NCBI RefSeq assembly: GCF_014337155.1 | Contig: NZ_CP060632.1 | Span: 515,001-579,000, forward strand | Direction of reading: 5' to 3' | DNA from: Wujia chipingensis | GTDB taxonomy: Bacteria; Bacillota; Clostridia; Lachnospirales; Lachnospiraceae | Length of the DNA stretch: 64,000 bases | Part shown: positions 62,668 to 64,000 of the stretch, piece by piece | How the letters are laid out: each line of letters opens with the position of its first letter | Position numbering within the stretch: the stretch's first letter is position 1 | Translations under genes and position numbers: made by a program | The notes under the pieces: generated by a model | Seen by the model: the letters and a program-made list of their open reading frames with translations, nothing else | What the model was told of the DNA's origin: nothing | Database searches by the model: none

Positions 62668-64000
62668 ATGACGAAGAAGCAGAAGAAGGTATTGGTTCGG
62701 ATCATTATTGCAGCGGTATTGGTGATCGCTTTGCAGTTTATTTCGGTGAAAGGATACGTGCGGTTCGGACTGTATATGATTCCGTATCTGGTAATCGGAT
62801 ATGACATCCTGAAGAAGGCAGGAAAGGGAATTTTGAACCGGCAGATTTTCGATGAGAATTTCCTGATGGCAGTTGCCACCATCGGTGCGATCGCACTCGG
62901 TGATTACAAGGAAGGCACTGCGGTTATGCTCTTCTATCAGATTGGAGAGCTGTTCCAGAGCTACGCCGTTGGTAAGAGCCGCCGGAACATCAGTGATCTG
63001 ATGGATATCCGCCCGGACTATGCAAATGTAGAGAAGGACGGAGAGCTTGAGCAGGTTGATCCGGATGAGATTGAGATCGGTACGGTTATCGTTGTACAGC
63101 CGGGTGAGAAGGTGCCAATCGATGGTGTTGTTGTCGAGGGAACATCGTCCTTAAATACAAGTGCACTGACGGGTGAGAGCGTACCGCGGGAAGTTAGCGT
63201 GGATGATGAGATCATCAGCGGATGTATCAACATGACCGGACTTTTGAAGATCCGTACGACGAAGGAATTCGGCGAGTCGACGGTATCGAAGATTTTGGAA
63301 CTGGTAGAGAATGCAAGCTCCAGAAAATCACGTTCCGAGAACTTTATCTCGAAGTTTGCGAAGATCTATACACCGGCAGTCTGCTATGGTGCTCTGGCAC
63401 TTGCCATCTTACCGCCGATCGTGCGGATGGCATTTATGGGGCTTGCACCGGAATGGGGCGACTGGGTATATCGTGCCCTGACATTCCTTGTAATCAGTTG
63501 TCCATGTGCACTGGTAATCAGTATTCCGCTTAGCTTCTTTGCAGGAATCGGTGGCGCGAGCCGGGAAGGTGTCCTTGTCAAAGGCTCAAGCTTCTTAGAG
63601 ACATTGTCGCAGACGAAGATCGTCGTATTTGATAAGACCGGTACGATGACGAAGGGTGTATTTGAGGTAAATGGTATCCACCACAGTCCATATAAGGATG
63701 AGGAGCTGCTTGAGTATGCAGCCCTTGCAGAGAGCTATTCCACCCATCCAATCAGCAAGAGCTTACAGCGTGCGTATGGCAAGCCGATCGATAAGAACCG
63801 CGTCAGTGACGTGGAGGAGATCGGTGGTCATGGTCTGACAGCAAAGGTGGACGGAAAGGTTGTTGCAGCTGGAAATGCAAAGCTTATGAAGAAGCTCGGT
63901 ATCGAGTATCACGACTGCAGCCATGTTGGAACGATCGTACATGTAGCGATTGATGGCAAATACGCCGGTCATATCCTGATCTCCGATGTGATCAAGGAGC
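62668..64000 (+). CDS. Heavy-metal P1B-type ATPase (zinc/cadmium exporter type), 3'-truncated by window edge
   Basis: At least 444 residues of a metal-exporting P1B ATPase with no stop before the window end. The start follows GGAAGTG and lies in a basic stretch before the first helix. The actuator motif is SALTGESVPRE, the intramembrane metal site CPC is at residues 278-280 (ISCPCALVISIP) and the phosphorylation site DKTGTMTKG is at residue 322. SHPISKSL of the N-domain (here STHPISKSLQ with His-Pro) is also present. CPC with CxxC-free N-terminus, ArsR-like operator and detached HMA protein fit the CadA/ZntA group. Metal preference is inferred. Confidence 0.93.
   Translation, partial: MTKKQKKVLVRIIIAAVLVIALQFISVKGYVRFGLYMIPYLVIGYDILKKAGKGILNRQIFDENFLMAVATIGAIALGDYKEGTAVMLFYQIGELFQSYAVGKSRRNISDLMDIRPDYANVEKDGELEQVDPDEIEIGTVIVVQPGEKVPIDGVVVEGTSSLNTSALTGESVPREVSVDDEIISGCINMTGLLKIRTTKEFGESTVSKILELVENASSRKSRSENFISKFAKIYTPAVCYGALALAILPPIVRMAFMGLAPEWGDWVYRALTFLVISCPCALVISIPLSFFAGIGGASREGVLVKGSSFLETLSQTKIVVFDKTGTMTKGVFEVNGIHHSPYKDEELLEYAALAESYSTHPISKSLQRAYGKPIDKNRVSDVEEIGGHGLTAKVDGKVVAAGNAKLMKKLGIEYHDCSHVGTIVHVAIDGKYAGHILISDVIKE

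Overview
The window looks like a chromosomal segment of a low-to-mid GC Gram-positive anaerobe of the class Clostridia, most likely family Lachnospiraceae (Roseburia, Agathobacter or Lachnospira-like). The reasons are the character of the proteins (DUF4317, DUF6512-like, ChW-repeat amidase, degenerate GGDEF plus EAL protein, fused ECF ATPases, AgrD-type cyclic peptide), strong AGGAGG ribosome binding sites and TTGACA/TATAAT promoters. The genus is inferred, not shown. No plasmid or phage structural genes are visible.

Layout. 1-2340 is the 3' four fifths of a 23S rRNA with no 5S behind it. 2.5-12.7 kb is mostly housekeeping and signalling genes on the plus strand: a base-excision glycosylase, a lipase-like DUF2974 protein, DegV, a WYL regulator, an AAA ATPase, an EAL phosphodiesterase, a NYN-LOTUS protein and two DUF4230 membrane or lipoproteins. 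12.7-19.7 kb is a biotin region: bioY and a divergent three-gene acyl-thioester operon (MaoC-like, thiolase, AMP ligase) share one palindromic BirA-type operator whose arms contain both -35 boxes, followed by a 64-bp hairpin array and an ECF energising module. 19.7-26.2 kb holds a TetR-controlled heterodimeric ABC exporter, a phosphoesterase and a second TetR operon.

26.2-36.6 kb is an accessory defence island: NADAR protein, Fic protein with its own operator cluster, and a type I restriction-modification locus with two hsdS genes, a tyrosine recombinase between them and three shared sequence blocks. Two related small RNA candidates are transcribed against the genes of this island. 36.6-43.6 kb returns to small conserved genes, tRNA-Trp, and a purine riboswitch of unusual ON architecture in front of a flavoprotein.

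43.5-50.5 kb is an Agr-type quorum-sensing locus: agrB, LytTR regulator and GHKL kinase on the minus strand, and a 54-residue AgrD-like peptide plus a secreted protein, lipoprotein and ABC exporter on the plus strand, with a 52-bp palindrome placed symmetrically between the two promoters. 51.1-51.9 kb is a second hairpin array (63-bp period). The rest carries Dtd, a MATE pump, a P-type ATPase preceded by a 312-nt long-inverted-repeat leader, a large ChW-repeat amidase, an OPT transporter, and a metal-efflux module (separate HMA protein plus a P1B ATPase) that runs off the window end.

The strongest leads are the BirA-controlled acyl operon, the paired antisense small RNAs, the recombinase-linked hsdS pair, the guanine-type ON riboswitch, the agr palindrome, the two hairpin arrays with changed but still complementary arms, and the long inverted repeat at 53930-54241.
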